Assembly: GCA_027449165.1 (NCBI GenBank)
Contig: DAIDMD010000122.1
Span: forward strand, 1 to 64,000
DNA length: 64,000 nt
From: Acidiferrobacter sp.
Lineage (GTDB): Bacteria; Pseudomonadota; Gammaproteobacteria; Acidiferrobacterales; Acidiferrobacteraceae
Reading direction: 5' to 3'
This document shows positions 63,842-64,000 of the stretch, piece after piece (position 1 is the first letter of the stretch; every line of letters begins with the position of its first letter). Below the pieces are notes generated by a model, which was given only the letters and a program-made list of their open reading frames with translations, did no database searches and was not told the origin of the DNA. Made by a program: the position numbers and the translations under genes.

Positions 63842-64000
63842 ATGCCGGGTGGCAGGGGAGCGAGGCGCCAGGCGCCGATCGGCAGTACGGACGCGTGGTT
63901 TAGTGCGGAGGACATCTACCTCTTTCGCGAAGGGCGGCACGTCAGGCTGTATGAAAAACTGGGTGCGCACCTTGTGCGCTCGGCCGACGGCGCGGGCGTG
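63842..64000 (+). CDS. glgB: 1,4-alpha-glucan branching enzyme, N-terminus (truncated by window end)
   Basis: MPGGRGARRQAPIGSTDAWFSAEDIYLFREGRHVRLYEKLGAHLVRSADGAGV; LF-EG-H-RLYEKLGAH is typical of GlgB. Confidence 0.8.
   Translation, partial: MPGGRGARRQAPIGSTDAWFSAEDIYLFREGRHVRLYEKLGAHLVRSADGAGV

Overview
This is a high-GC, mostly core-type chromosomal window from a gammaproteobacterium-like genome. It could be an Acidiferrobacter-type sulfur/iron oxidiser, but that is a guess from gene content. From left to right it contains: (1) the 5' part of an ammonium transporter (minus strand) with a sigma54-like promoter, divergent from a galE-type epimerase. (2) A lone TnpB (IS605/IS1341-type) element whose right end supplies the last codons and stop of galE and whose tnpB carries a 1-nt frameshift. 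(3) A complete minus-strand pelA-(pelB-N)-(pelB-C)-C-D-E-F-G operon in which PelB is split into two proteins. (4) A GT9 glycosyltransferase / sulfotransferase-like pair. (5) An OM beta-barrel protein, a TauE/SafE permease and a PAS-GGDEF-(degenerate EAL) protein. (6) A conserved core block: htpG, purC, tRNA-Leu, tig-clpP-clpX-lon-hup, tRNA-Val, tRNA-Asp, ppiD, fabI, mltD, gloB, yafS-like, rnhA, dnaQ. (7) MFS, a YhaV-like toxin remnant, an alpha/beta hydrolase, a GAF-GGDEF-(degenerate EAL) protein, a small membrane protein, a BI-1/YccA-like protein and a c-type cytochrome. (8) A glycogen/central-carbon cluster (glgA, glk, gnd, pgi, glgC, GH57, malQ, glgP, glgB start) interrupted between malQ and glgP by a DUF262/HNH (GmrSD-like) gene and a decayed VOC-family pseudogene. 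The best second-look items are the split PelB, the pel-linked epimerase with a Cys at the specificity gate position, the TnpB end fused to galE, two independently degenerate EAL domains and the DUF262 insertion. No CRISPR array or prophage was seen. Names come from reading the translations; no search was run.
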